Source: CAKSQF01 sp051867915
GTDB taxonomy: Bacteria; Bacillota; Clostridia; Oscillospirales; CAG-272
Assembly: GCA_051867915.1 (NCBI GenBank)
Contig: JBJDZJ010000070.1
Span: 1 to 16,363, forward strand
Direction: 5' to 3'
DNA: 16,363 nucleotides
The notes below the pieces were generated by a model that had not been told where the DNA came from, made no database searches, and worked only from the letters and a program-made list of their open reading frames with translations. This document shows, piece after piece, positions 1 through 6,141 of the stretch (positions are counted from its first letter, which is position 1; every line of letters begins with the position of its first letter). The position numbers and the translations under genes are program-made.

Positions 1-68
1 CATTTGTAAATATTTTTGTTTTTTCGTCTGTCTACTTGACAGGGGGCACTTCAGTAAGGGCGATTGTG

Positions 69-482
69 ATGGATTTTCTTATTTGGTTGGTCTTTCTTCC
101 GATCCTCATATCTACCGTTTTGATTCTTCTGTCACTGACAACGAAGCGGCTGCAACGCTGTTTGGGATGGCTTAACCTACTCCTTGTGCTGTTCATTTTG
201 CTGTACTCGTGGCTGACCCTGTCGCAATGGGATCTGACCCGAAGTCAAAGAACGCTTTCCGAGAATCTGATGATCGTCGAATTCTACCTTCTGGCTGCGA
301 TTCTGCTCTTGGGCAGCGGTTTTCGGCTGATCCTGTACGCTATACACAGGACTCGGAACACCCATCCTGTCATCATAGCGGCAGGTCCGATGATCGGGCT
401 TTTGGCGATTGTGATTGCACTCGGCATCTGGGTCACCTGCCTTGCCGTGGATGCGGGGGATTTCTTCCATATTTCAGGATAA
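69..482 (+). CDS. Four-helix integral membrane protein, unknown function
   Basis: I do not recognise this 137-residue protein. It is almost entirely hydrophobic, with about four predicted membrane segments (near residues 2-25, 32-50, 70-95 and 104-128) separated by short basic or polar loops, and no enzymatic motif. I start it at the ATG at 69 rather than the upstream in-frame TTG at 36, because AAGGG at 56-60 sits 8 bases before the ATG and the TTG has no visible ribosome binding site. The next gene begins 17 bp after its stop, so the two are probably cotranscribed. It belongs to an AT-richer run of membrane-associated genes of unknown role. It could be a small exporter component or an immunity-type membrane protein, but nothing in the sequence decides this. 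Confidence 0.7.
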   Translation: MDFLIWLVFLPILISTVLILLSLTTKRLQRCLGWLNLLLVLFILLYSWLTLSQWDLTRSQRTLSENLMIVEFYLLAAILLLGSGFRLILYAIHRTRNTHPVIIAAGPMIGLLAIVIALGIWVTCLAVDAGDFFHISG

Positions 483-499
483 GGAATCGAGGCAATGCT

Positions 500-1426
500 A
501 TGATTCTGGAAAAATTATTCGACTCTCTGGTTGAACTGGGGTTTCTTACCAAAGCCATCGCCGTTATTTCCGTTCTGTTCGGCTGTGTCCTGATCGCCAT
601 CTGCGGGCTGATCTGTTGGGTCGAAAAAAAACATCCTGACAACAGCGTTATCCCCTTGCTCAAACGCCGGCTGTATATTCTTCTTTTCGCATGTGATCTG
701 TTGTTTCTTGCCCAAATCCTTTTGCGCCTGCTTGGAATATCCGGTTTTCCCGCAGGAGATTGGCTTCTCATTGTTGATATTTTCCTGATGCCGGACCTTC
801 TTTTGACAACTGCAATCCTGGCAATACGGCATCTTTGGAAAAGCAGGCACAGAAAAATCGGACTTACTGTGATTTCAGCATTCTTGGCGGTATTCCTGCT
901 GTGCGACACATCGGTCTTTTTTCTTTCGAGACATCCTTCCAATGTGTTTGATGAAATCTACCGGTCCATGAGAGATGTGGGCTATCCGTGGGAGAAAAGG
1001 CTGTCACGGGTTGAAACCCTTAATTTGTGCTATAAAGACGATATTTTCAACGATCCCTATATTTACGAAAACGGGCAACGGTTCACTATGGCAGAATACA
1101 CCGGACTTGAAGACCCAAAATCCCGGTGCAACATCTATTGTATCCATCAAACCGGAGTGCTTGTCTTTGTCTGCTATGAAAAAAGCAACGGTATCTGCCG
1201 AAATTGGATGATGATCGAATACCGTGTCGATTCCAAAGAGCTATCCTATTCGTGCAGCAATCCTTGCGATTATGACAAAGACACCGTCCTGTTTGACAAC
1301 ATCCTTGCAGACTGGTTTTCCGCATTTGGAGAGGAGTCGGAATTCGATGCCGATCACCCGGGGAAAGTGACCGATGTGGGCTATCGGGCATCCGATTTAC
1401 CCCTTCAAAATATCATCCCCACCTGA
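500..1426 (+). CDS. Membrane protein with four N-terminal helices and a soluble C-terminal domain
   Basis: This 308-residue protein is not one I recognise. Residues about 15-140 contain four hydrophobic segments resembling those of the preceding gene, so the two may be related or interact. Residues about 141-308 are soluble and polar, rich in acidic and aromatic residues, with several cysteines (for example near YSCSNPC), as expected of a domain on the outer face. An open frame extends upstream to 209, but that part overlaps the previous gene out of frame. The ATG at 500 is preceded by GAGG at 489-492 with 7-base spacing, so I take it as the start. The gene lies 17 bp downstream of the previous one and about 50 bp before the duplicated 116-aa genes. 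Function is unknown. Confidence 0.72.
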   Translation: MILEKLFDSLVELGFLTKAIAVISVLFGCVLIAICGLICWVEKKHPDNSVIPLLKRRLYILLFACDLLFLAQILLRLLGISGFPAGDWLLIVDIFLMPDLLLTTAILAIRHLWKSRHRKIGLTVISAFLAVFLLCDTSVFFLSRHPSNVFDEIYRSMRDVGYPWEKRLSRVETLNLCYKDDIFNDPYIYENGQRFTMAEYTGLEDPKSRCNIYCIHQTGVLVFVCYEKSNGICRNWMMIEYRVDSKELSYSCSNPCDYDKDTVLFDNILADWFSAFGEESEFDADHPGKVTDVGYRASDLPLQNIIPT

Positions 1427-1455
1427 AAAACCGATCTGTTTTATTATTCAACCTT

Positions 1456-1899
1456 CACAGAAAAGGAGTGAGTTCTTTTGAAAAATAAAAAAAGAATCAT
1501 AGGCATATCGATTGCTGTGGTTGTTCTCATTGGGATTGTTGTTCACATTGTGGCAACCAACCTGTTTCCGTATGGATATAACATACTTTGGATCAAGGGG
1601 AAAACCTCCGAGGAAGTGATCGAAAAATATGGGGAGTTTGATATGGTATCTCGTAATAATTATGATGATCTCACCGGTGAATATTTAATAGGGGAAGGTA
1701 TATATGTCGTGAAAGAAGCCCAAAGAGGGTATCTGGGAACCACTCCGGAGGAATGGTTTTGTATTTATTTTGACGAGAACGGATTGGCGGAAAAGTGCCG
1801 TGTAAGAACCGGAGGAATCGGCGGTTAATCTTGTTCTTTTGGGCAAGCTCAGGGCAATGTCAGCGGAGAGAACCACCGCTACGGTTCGGCATCACCGCA
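1456..1899 (+). repeat. Tandem duplication unit, copy 1 (period 448 bp)
   Basis: This is the first copy of a direct tandem duplication. It begins at the CACAGAAAAGGAGTGA ribosome-binding segment, covers the 116-aa gene, and runs through a conserved 3' flank to ATCACCGCA. Corresponding positions in copy 2 lie exactly 448 bp downstream through the coding region; one small indel falls in the 3' flank. Identity is uneven: 1544-1717 is perfectly identical to copy 2, whereas both flanks of that core differ. Confidence 0.93.
1478..1828 (+). CDS. Membrane-anchored 116-aa protein, paralogue A of a tandem pair
   Basis: This 116-residue protein has a basic N-terminus, one hydrophobic segment at about residues 8-27 that would anchor it in the membrane, and a small extracytoplasmic domain. 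The domain contains a GKTSEEVIEKYGEFD stretch and ends in a glycine-rich RTGGIGG tail. The G-K-T-x-E-E-V-x-x-K-Y-G pattern recalls small SmpA/BLIP-like folds, but this is only a resemblance. Translation starts at TTG 1478, with AAGGAG at 1463-1468 and 9-base spacing; the second copy keeps the same TTG and spacing. There is no lipobox. It differs from its neighbour at five residues: K4R, A81T, E105D, K106R and R108Y. Function is unknown. A role as an immunity, inhibitor or signalling protein would be a guess. Confidence 0.85.
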   Translation: MKNKKRIIGISIAVVVLIGIVVHIVATNLFPYGYNILWIKGKTSEEVIEKYGEFDMVSRNNYDDLTGEYLIGEGIYVVKEAQRGYLGTTPEEWFCIYFDENGLAEKCRVRTGGIGG

Positions 1900-1903
1900 T
1901 TGA

Positions 1904-2348
1904 CACAGAAAAGGAGTGAATTCTTTTGAAAAACAGAAAACGAATCATTGGCATATCAATTGCTGTGGTTGTTCTCATCGGAATTGTCGTACACATTGTG
2001 GCAACCAACCTGTTTCCGTATGGATATAACATACTTTGGATCAAGGGGAAAACCTCCGAGGAAGTGATCGAAAAATATGGGGAGTTTGATATGGTATCTC
2101 GTAATAATTATGATGATCTCACCGGTGAATATTTAATAGGGGAAGGTATATATGTCGTGAAAGAAACCCAAAGAGGGTATTTGGGAACCACTCCGGAGGA
2201 ATGGTTTTGTATTTATTTTGACGAGAACGGTTTGGCAGACAGATGCTATGTAAGAACCGGAGGAATCGGCGGTTAATCTTGTTCTCTTGGGCAAGCTCAG
2301 GGCAATGTCAGCGGGGAACAACACCGTTATGCCTTCGACATCACCGCA
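1904..2348 (+). repeat. Tandem duplication unit, copy 2
   Basis: This is the second copy of the 448-bp duplication, with the same order of ribosome-binding segment, TTG-started 116-aa gene and 3' flank. The copies abut with only a few bases between recognisable ends (1899 to 1904). The 3' flank up to GGGCAATGTCAGCGG is nearly identical between copies, after which they drift apart until ATCACCGCA. Confidence 0.93.
1926..2276 (+). CDS. Membrane-anchored 116-aa protein, paralogue B of a tandem pair
   Basis: This is the second member of the tandem pair, 116 residues and about 96 percent identical to paralogue A. It has the same N-terminal membrane segment, the same small extracytoplasmic domain and the same C-terminal RTGGIGG. 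The TTG start at 1926 has AAGGAG at 1911-1916, 9 bases upstream. Most nucleotide changes in the first 66 bases are silent, including alternative third bases in Ile, Gly and Val codons, which suggests the reading frame has been kept under selection since duplication. The amino-acid changes cluster at 105-108 near the C-terminus, so a surface or partner-binding patch may be diverging. Function is unknown. Confidence 0.85.
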   Translation: MKNRKRIIGISIAVVVLIGIVVHIVATNLFPYGYNILWIKGKTSEEVIEKYGEFDMVSRNNYDDLTGEYLIGEGIYVVKETQRGYLGTTPEEWFCIYFDENGLADRCYVRTGGIGG

Positions 2349-2428
2349 CCGGCATATGAGCGGACCACGCACGGCATCAGTAATCGCAACACTGAATTTC
2401 GGAAACAGACTTGAAGGTGGTACTCTGT

Positions 2429-2992
2429 ATGGATTTGTCAAATAGCAGAAAAAAGCTTTTGAAAATATCTTTGATTATAGTCAGTTTGATTATGATACCG
2501 ATTCTTCTTTGCGTCTCCTGCGCTTGGGTATTTCCGAACTTGCTGACATTTGTTATTGATAAGGGAACTGAACCGACCTATTATGACCGATATACAAAAC
2601 CTGTTCAGAATGTATGCAGGCAATACGATTTTGATGTCGCAGATAATTTGAACTTTGTCGAGGGGTATCAACGCTATGTGATGAGGGAAGGAACGGAATA
2701 TGCCTTTCTCTTTTGCATGGACGAAGAGACCTATCAGTCTGAATGGGAGACTTACATTGGTGAAAAAAACTTTCTATATGATGAAAAAATGAGCTATATT
2801 CCCTCAAGCCTCAGCGACATGGAGGAAAAGTATGATATAGAATTTCTTCCCGGTTATTTCAACATCAAATATCCGTACAATAGCAGTGACGGTACTTATG
2901 GATACAGCGATTATGGCGCTTATTGCTTCTACCTTATATCGGAAAAACAGAAAGATGGCTTGTACTATGTCTATTTCTATCGTGAAGGCTAG
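2429..2992 (+). CDS. Single-pass membrane-anchored protein, unknown function
   Basis: This is a 187-residue protein with a lysine-rich start, a hydrophobic segment at about residues 10-35, and an extracytoplasmic domain rich in tyrosine, acidic residues and asparagine. The end of the segment reads ILLCVSC, which is not a convincing lipobox, so I call it a membrane anchor rather than a lipoprotein. The ATG at 2429 is chosen over the TTG at 2411 because AAGGTGG at 2414-2420 lies 8 bases before the ATG. The gene follows the duplicated pair after about 150 bp of non-coding sequence that includes the diverged 3' flank of the duplication. Codons are AT-rich, as in the tandem pair and unlike most genes to the right. 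I do not recognise the family. Confidence 0.75.
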   Translation: MDLSNSRKKLLKISLIIVSLIMIPILLCVSCAWVFPNLLTFVIDKGTEPTYYDRYTKPVQNVCRQYDFDVADNLNFVEGYQRYVMREGTEYAFLFCMDEETYQSEWETYIGEKNFLYDEKMSYIPSSLSDMEEKYDIEFLPGYFNIKYPYNSSDGTYGYSDYGAYCFYLISEKQKDGLYYVYFYREG

Positions 2993-3040
2993 TGAAATGC
3001 TCATTGCCGAATAAAAACGCCCCGTTCTGCGCCCTTTCTC

Positions 3041-3124
3041 GAAATCGGGCTGACCCTGATCCTTATACCTGCGGGTATGCTTCTGTGGGATCGGCTGTTT
3101 TTCCTGCTTTGCGCCCTGTTTTAA
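3041..3124 (+). pseudogene. Possible remnant of a DUF1648-like membrane protein
   Basis: The frame read from 3041 gives EIGLTLILIPAGMLLWDRLF followed by FLLCALF and a stop. The first part is strikingly like the opening membrane helix of DUF1648/SdpI-type proteins, where a proline-containing helix is followed by L-W-x-R-L-P. Here the similarity breaks right after the WDRL and the frame ends. There is no ribosome binding site or start codon in a sensible place. I read this as a decayed 3' scrap of a lost gene. It is short, so chance is a real alternative. Confidence 0.25.
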
Positions 3125-3155
3125 GGCGATGTTCCCGAAAAAATCGGAGAAATAC

Positions 3156-3184
3156 TTGACAAAATCTCCCTTTTATGCTATATT
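3156..3184 (+). promoter_or_regulatory. Sigma-A promoter of the SGNH lipoprotein gene
   Basis: TTGACA at 3156-3161 and TATATT at 3179-3184 are separated by exactly 17 bp. The inferred transcription start is near 3191, giving a leader of about 40 nt before the ATG at 3230. Confidence 0.82.
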
Positions 3185-3229
3185 ATAAAAAATATCCGAT
3201 ACCAGTGAGCATGAAAGGACAAAGTGAAG

Positions 3230-4048
3230 ATGAAAAGATTTCAAAAGAGCTGCACCGCTTTGCTGATTCTCGCCGCCATGTTGTTGGGAACCCTTGCAGG
3301 ATGCGGCAAATCGGACAGCGACGGGACCGTCACCACAACCGATGCGACTTCTGTCACATCCGTCGATACCACCCCTGCCGCAACAACTGCCGAACCGATT
3401 CCAACCGAACCCGAAAAGGTCTCTCTGGAAGGCAAAACCATCGTCTGGCTGGGTTCCTCGGTCACCTACGGCTCTGCCACCGGCGGCGTCTCCATGGTAG
3501 ACTACCTCCATGAATCTACCGGATGTATCTGCTGGAAATATGCCGTCTCCGGCACAACCCTTGTGGACAACAACACCAATTCCTATGTGTCCCGTATGAA
3601 GAGCATCCGTACCCGTCCCGCAACCGCCGATTATTTCATCTGCCAACTTTCGACCAACGACGCTACTCAGAACAAGCCTCTGGGCGAAATCAGCGACTCC
3701 TTTGACATGGATGATTTCGACACCCAGACCGTCTGCGGCGCCATCGAGTACATCATCGCCTACATCAAGGACAAGTACGACTGTCCCATCGCCTTCTACA
3801 CCGGTCCCCGCTACAACTCCGCCGCATATCAGAAGATGGTGGATGCCCTGCTGGAAATCCAGAAAAAGTGGGGAATCTATGTCATCGACTTCTGGAACGA
3901 CCCTGATTTTGCCGCCCTTTCTGCCAGAGAGCAGTCAAAATGGCTGAGCAAGTACATGGCGGACGACATCCATCCCAATGCGCTGGGCTACGAAGAATGG
4001 TGGACCCCTGTCTTTGAGGAGTTCATCTCAACAACCATCGGAAAGTAA
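3230..4048 (+). CDS. SGNH/GDSL-family hydrolase, lipoprotein
   Basis: This is a 272-residue secreted lipoprotein of the SGNH esterase/lipase superfamily. A basic N-terminus and hydrophobic stretch end in a lipobox, LAGC, with Cys25 the predicted lipidated residue. A Thr/Ser/Pro-rich linker (about 30-62) would hold the domain off the membrane. The catalytic blocks follow in order: GSSVTYG with the likely nucleophile Ser77, the SGTTL block II near 107-111, STND at 141-144 with the oxyanion Asn, and DDIH at 245-248 giving the Asp-His pair. Block I has Ser in place of the usual Asp of GDS. The substrate is probably an acyl or acetyl ester on extracellular carbohydrate, which is an inference. ATG 3230 fits AAAGGA at 3214-3219 better than GTG 3224. 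The gene has its own promoter and terminator. Confidence 0.85.
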   Translation: MKRFQKSCTALLILAAMLLGTLAGCGKSDSDGTVTTTDATSVTSVDTTPAATTAEPIPTEPEKVSLEGKTIVWLGSSVTYGSATGGVSMVDYLHESTGCICWKYAVSGTTLVDNNTNSYVSRMKSIRTRPATADYFICQLSTNDATQNKPLGEISDSFDMDDFDTQTVCGAIEYIIAYIKDKYDCPIAFYTGPRYNSAAYQKMVDALLEIQKKWGIYVIDFWNDPDFAALSAREQSKWLSKYMADDIHPNALGYEEWWTPVFEEFISTTIGK

Positions 4049-4077
4049 AGCGTGATGAATGCGTATAAACGCAAAAT

Positions 4078-4112
4078 CTCCCCGTGAACCCGACAAAACG
4101 GTTCACGGGGAG
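4078..4112 (+). terminator. Rho-independent terminator after the SGNH lipoprotein gene
   Basis: A perfect 13-bp stem (CTCCCCGTGAACC at 4078-4090, GGTTCACGGGGAG at 4100-4112) with a 9-nt loop is followed by a run of seven T at 4117-4123. On the minus strand the stem is followed by ATTTTGCGTTT, so it may also stop the convergent pxpC-like transcript. Confidence 0.92.
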
Positions 4113-4135
4113 ACTCTTTTTTTGTTTTCAAGTGC

Positions 4136-5095
4136 TTATTTCCGTCGGCTTTTCAGAAGGCAGTCCACCACACGCCGTGGCAGAGTGGGTTCTGTTTCCG
4201 TCAAATTCACCTGACCATACTGTTTCAGATACGCCTCATGTCTGCGCCGAAGCAGACCCTGAGCCTGCTCCACCGTTATGGGTCGAAACCGCACGATCGA
4301 GCCCTCCGACAGCTGACCCACCAGCGGCAGATCGGCAGTTACCACCGAAGCAATCCGAATCAGCGTTCCGACGGGCGATGCGTCCACAAAGGATAGAATC
4401 GGCTGTCCGTCCGGGCTTACATGAACCGATCCCGGGAGCACAATACGGGGAGATACCTCATACTCCACGGCCTCCAGACTTTTTCCCTGGAGCGACACCG
4501 CTTTCCGATCGGGCGTCCCGACGACGGTATAAGAGGAATTATAAAAGGTTCTCAGCGCATCGTCGGTAAAGTGATCCACCTGCGGTCCGGGAATCACTCG
4601 AAGGGTAATCTCATCTTCAAAAAAGGGCGGAAGCATCCGTCTGTTTTCCATATTGGGCAAATCGGACAGCGGCGTTCGGAGCGTCAGCCGATCTCCCGCA
4701 TGAAGTTCCCTGCCCTCGGCATCCTCCTTTGTCAAAAATCCGCCGTGAACCGCCAGATAACTGAACCGACCCCGTTCGGCGGCACCGCCGTCGGACAGGC
4801 AGAGGTAGTCTTTGGGATGAACCGCAAAAGCGCAGTAATCGGGGATTCGCTCCCCGTTGAGTCTGGGGGTTCGGTTGGCTCCCGTCAGAGCGACGACGGC
4901 ATCCTCCTCAAAAAGGACGGTAATCCCCCTCATATTCATTTCGATGCCGATTTCACCTTCGGCATTGCCCACAAGCAGATTGGCATGGCGGAGCGCATCC
5001 CGATCTGCCGCTCCCCCTTCGGGAAGCCCCCGGGACCAGCGGCAGCTGCCCAATCCACGAAAGGAGGACGCCTGTCCGGGATCAATGATCTTCAT
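4136..5095 (-). CDS. Divergent PxpC/KipA-family protein (biotin-dependent carboxyltransferase-like)
   Basis: This 319-residue protein belongs to the PxpC/KipA family, the carboxyltransferase-like subunit of 5-oxoprolinase. Family landmarks are visible: ANLLVGN (39-44), VVALTGA (67-73), LRVIPGPQVDHFT (165-177), a DGQPI stretch (229-233) and ASVVTADLPL (249-258). Several normally conserved pieces are altered or gone. The N-terminal TVQDLGR-type motif reads SFRGLGS, the SRSTYLRAGIGG-type loop after AVHGG is missing, SDRMGYRL has become PDRKAVSL, and the DRQTTGGYPKIATV motif has become VDASPVGTLIRIASV. ATG 5095 has AGGAGG at 5105-5110. It overlaps the preceding gene by 14 bp, indicating translational coupling. 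Activity as 5-oxoprolinase is doubtful. No pxpA (LamB/YcsF) gene is in the window. Confidence 0.82.
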   Translation of the reverse strand: MKIIDPGQASSFRGLGSCRWSRGLPEGGAADRDALRHANLLVGNAEGEIGIEMNMRGITVLFEEDAVVALTGANRTPRLNGERIPDYCAFAVHPKDYLCLSDGGAAERGRFSYLAVHGGFLTKEDAEGRELHAGDRLTLRTPLSDLPNMENRRMLPPFFEDEITLRVIPGPQVDHFTDDALRTFYNSSYTVVGTPDRKAVSLQGKSLEAVEYEVSPRIVLPGSVHVSPDGQPILSFVDASPVGTLIRIASVVTADLPLVGQLSEGSIVRFRPITVEQAQGLLRRRHEAYLKQYGQVNLTETEPTLPRRVVDCLLKSRRK

Positions 5096-5402
5096 GAGGT
5101 TTTTCCTCCTTATCCTGTCTCTCCGCAGGCGGCTCCTTTGAAGCAAGCGTACGGGTCAGGGATGACAGTTTCCGACTGAGCCTGCCGTAGGTCAGCTTCA
5201 TGGGATCATAGATCACCGTCAGAAAGCGTTCGTTCGGTAGAACAGCCTGCACGCCCGTCAGCATCTCTGCCTCCAGAAGAGCGGCAAGAGCCGTGACCCG
5301 ATCTTCACCGGCAGAGTTTTTGGGCTGATCGAATTCCACCGTCAGTCCGCGGTCTCCTTCAATCAAGATCTGACAGTCAATCCTTACCGCATTTGCCTTC
5401 AT
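5082..5402 (-). CDS. Truncated PxpB/KipI-like protein: N-terminal domain only
   Basis: This is a 106-residue protein matching only the N-terminal subdomain of PxpB/KipI. The diagnostic pattern is present: GD at 16-17, TVEFD (21-25), RVTALAALLEAE (35-46), GVQAVLP (50-56), LTVIYDP (61-67) and a Y-x-x-L helix. Full-length PxpB/KipI is about 240 residues and continues into a cyclophilin-like domain with PGF-x-YL and PGGW motifs. None of that is present; the protein instead ends in a short, highly charged tail (KEPPAERQDKEEKPHEDH). ATG 5402 has AGGAAAGGA at 5411-5419. The stop overlaps the start of the pxpC-like gene, so this is an organised two-gene unit rather than random debris. It may act as a small partner or regulator of its neighbour. 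Confidence 0.72.
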   Translation of the reverse strand: MKANAVRIDCQILIEGDRGLTVEFDQPKNSAGEDRVTALAALLEAEMLTGVQAVLPNERFLTVIYDPMKLTYGRLSRKLSSLTRTLASKEPPAERQDKEEKPHEDH

Positions 5403-5436
5403 ATGGCGTTTCCTTTCCTGACAACCCGAAGCGATT

Positions 5437-5898
5437 TCAATGCTTGTCCAGATCTTCGGGAATAATGGTATGTTCGTTCTTGAGCTTCTTCAGAATCAGG
5501 TGGGTCTTGGTATTGGCAACCCCGTCAAAGGAGCGGATGGTACGGTACACCTCTTCCAGCCCGTCGGTGGAATCGGTAACGATCTGAAGAATATAGTCGA
5601 AATCGCCGGTGACGCGGAAGCAGGAGATGATGGATGAAATGCCGTTCACCATTTCAAGGAAGGCATCCTCATACCGTGGGTGATCCATGGCCACCTCCAT
5701 AATCGCCGCCACATCGTTTCCGATCTTTTTCTGATCAATAATCAATGTATACTGACGGATGATGCCCGATGCTTCCATCCGCTTGATCCGTTCGGTCACT
5801 GCCGACACCGACAGTTTGATCTCCTCTCCGATCGCACTCGCTTTTTCCCTTGCATTGGCCTTCAGGCACTTGAGAATTTTCAAATCAATACTGTCCAT
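5437..5898 (-). CDS. Lrp/AsnC-family transcriptional regulator
   Basis: This 153-residue protein has full Lrp/AsnC architecture. An N-terminal winged helix-turn-helix begins MDSIDLKILKCL and includes the recognition helix region LSVSAVTERIKRMEASGII at about 29-47. A C-terminal RAM effector-binding domain (about 65-145) contains GDFDYILQI. Members bind amino acids or related metabolites and act as dimers to octamers, often autoregulating and controlling adjacent genes. The N-terminus matches the family start, supporting ATG 5898, although the ribosome binding site (a GGGGG run) is weak. It is the first gene of a three-gene unit with the truncated pxpB (34 bp away) and the pxpC-like gene. That placement suggests it senses an amino acid or cyclised derivative such as 5-oxoproline; this is an inference. 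Confidence 0.93.
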   Translation of the reverse strand: MDSIDLKILKCLKANAREKASAIGEEIKLSVSAVTERIKRMEASGIIRQYTLIIDQKKIGNDVAAIMEVAMDHPRYEDAFLEMVNGISSIISCFRVTGDFDYILQIVTDSTDGLEEVYRTIRSFDGVANTKTHLILKKLKNEHTIIPEDLDKH

Positions 5899-5964
5899 TG
5901 CGCACAGCCCCCGTTCTTTCTTTGTGTGATTTCAATCTGACTCCGCACAGAATCAGCGGTCTTT

Positions 5965-5993
5965 ATTATATCACGAATATTTCGAAATTGCAA
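5965..5993 (-). promoter_or_regulatory. Promoter of the Lrp-pxpB'-pxpC unit, with palindrome in the spacer
   Basis: On the minus strand, TTGCAA (5988-5993) and TATAAT (5965-5970) are separated by 17 bp. The spacer and first -35 base contain the perfect 10-bp palindrome ATTTCGAAAT (5979-5988), a plausible autoregulatory site for the Lrp-type protein. The ATG of the regulator is 66 bp downstream of the -10. Confidence 0.75.
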
Positions 5994-6141
5994 GTACTTT
6001 TCGGGCTTAATTTCAATTTTTTTCGGTTTCAAGCCTTGATCGGCAAACAATTTTTGCCATATCAGCGGATATGGGGCAATTTTCACGAGAAGCCCCGAAA
6101 ATCGGAGCCTTCTTTCGCTTTTCCCCGTCAACATACAACCG

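Noticed and set aside
36..41. TTGACA resembling a -35 element at the left edge
   Set aside because: There is no -10 at 17 +/- 1 bp, and the ATG at 69 would leave almost no leader.
209..499. Upstream extension of the frame of the 500-1426 gene
   Set aside because: It overlaps the preceding membrane gene out of frame, and the translated extension is polar and unlike the membrane protein that follows. ATG 500 has its own ribosome binding site.
2305..2448. 47-codon frame after the second 116-aa gene
   Set aside because: It lies in the conserved 3' flank of the duplication, has no ribosome binding site and runs into the start of the 2429 gene. The matching frame in copy 1 is not conserved.
4421..5179. 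252-codon + strand frame opposite the pxpC-like gene
   Set aside because: It is a shadow of the real minus-strand gene, with no recognisable protein and no ribosome binding site.
6057..6074. Perfect inverted repeat CCATATC/GATATGG between the GNAT and Lrp genes
   Set aside because: It is AT-rich, short and without a T-run, so not a terminator. It is a possible operator, but too far from the Lrp promoter to argue for.
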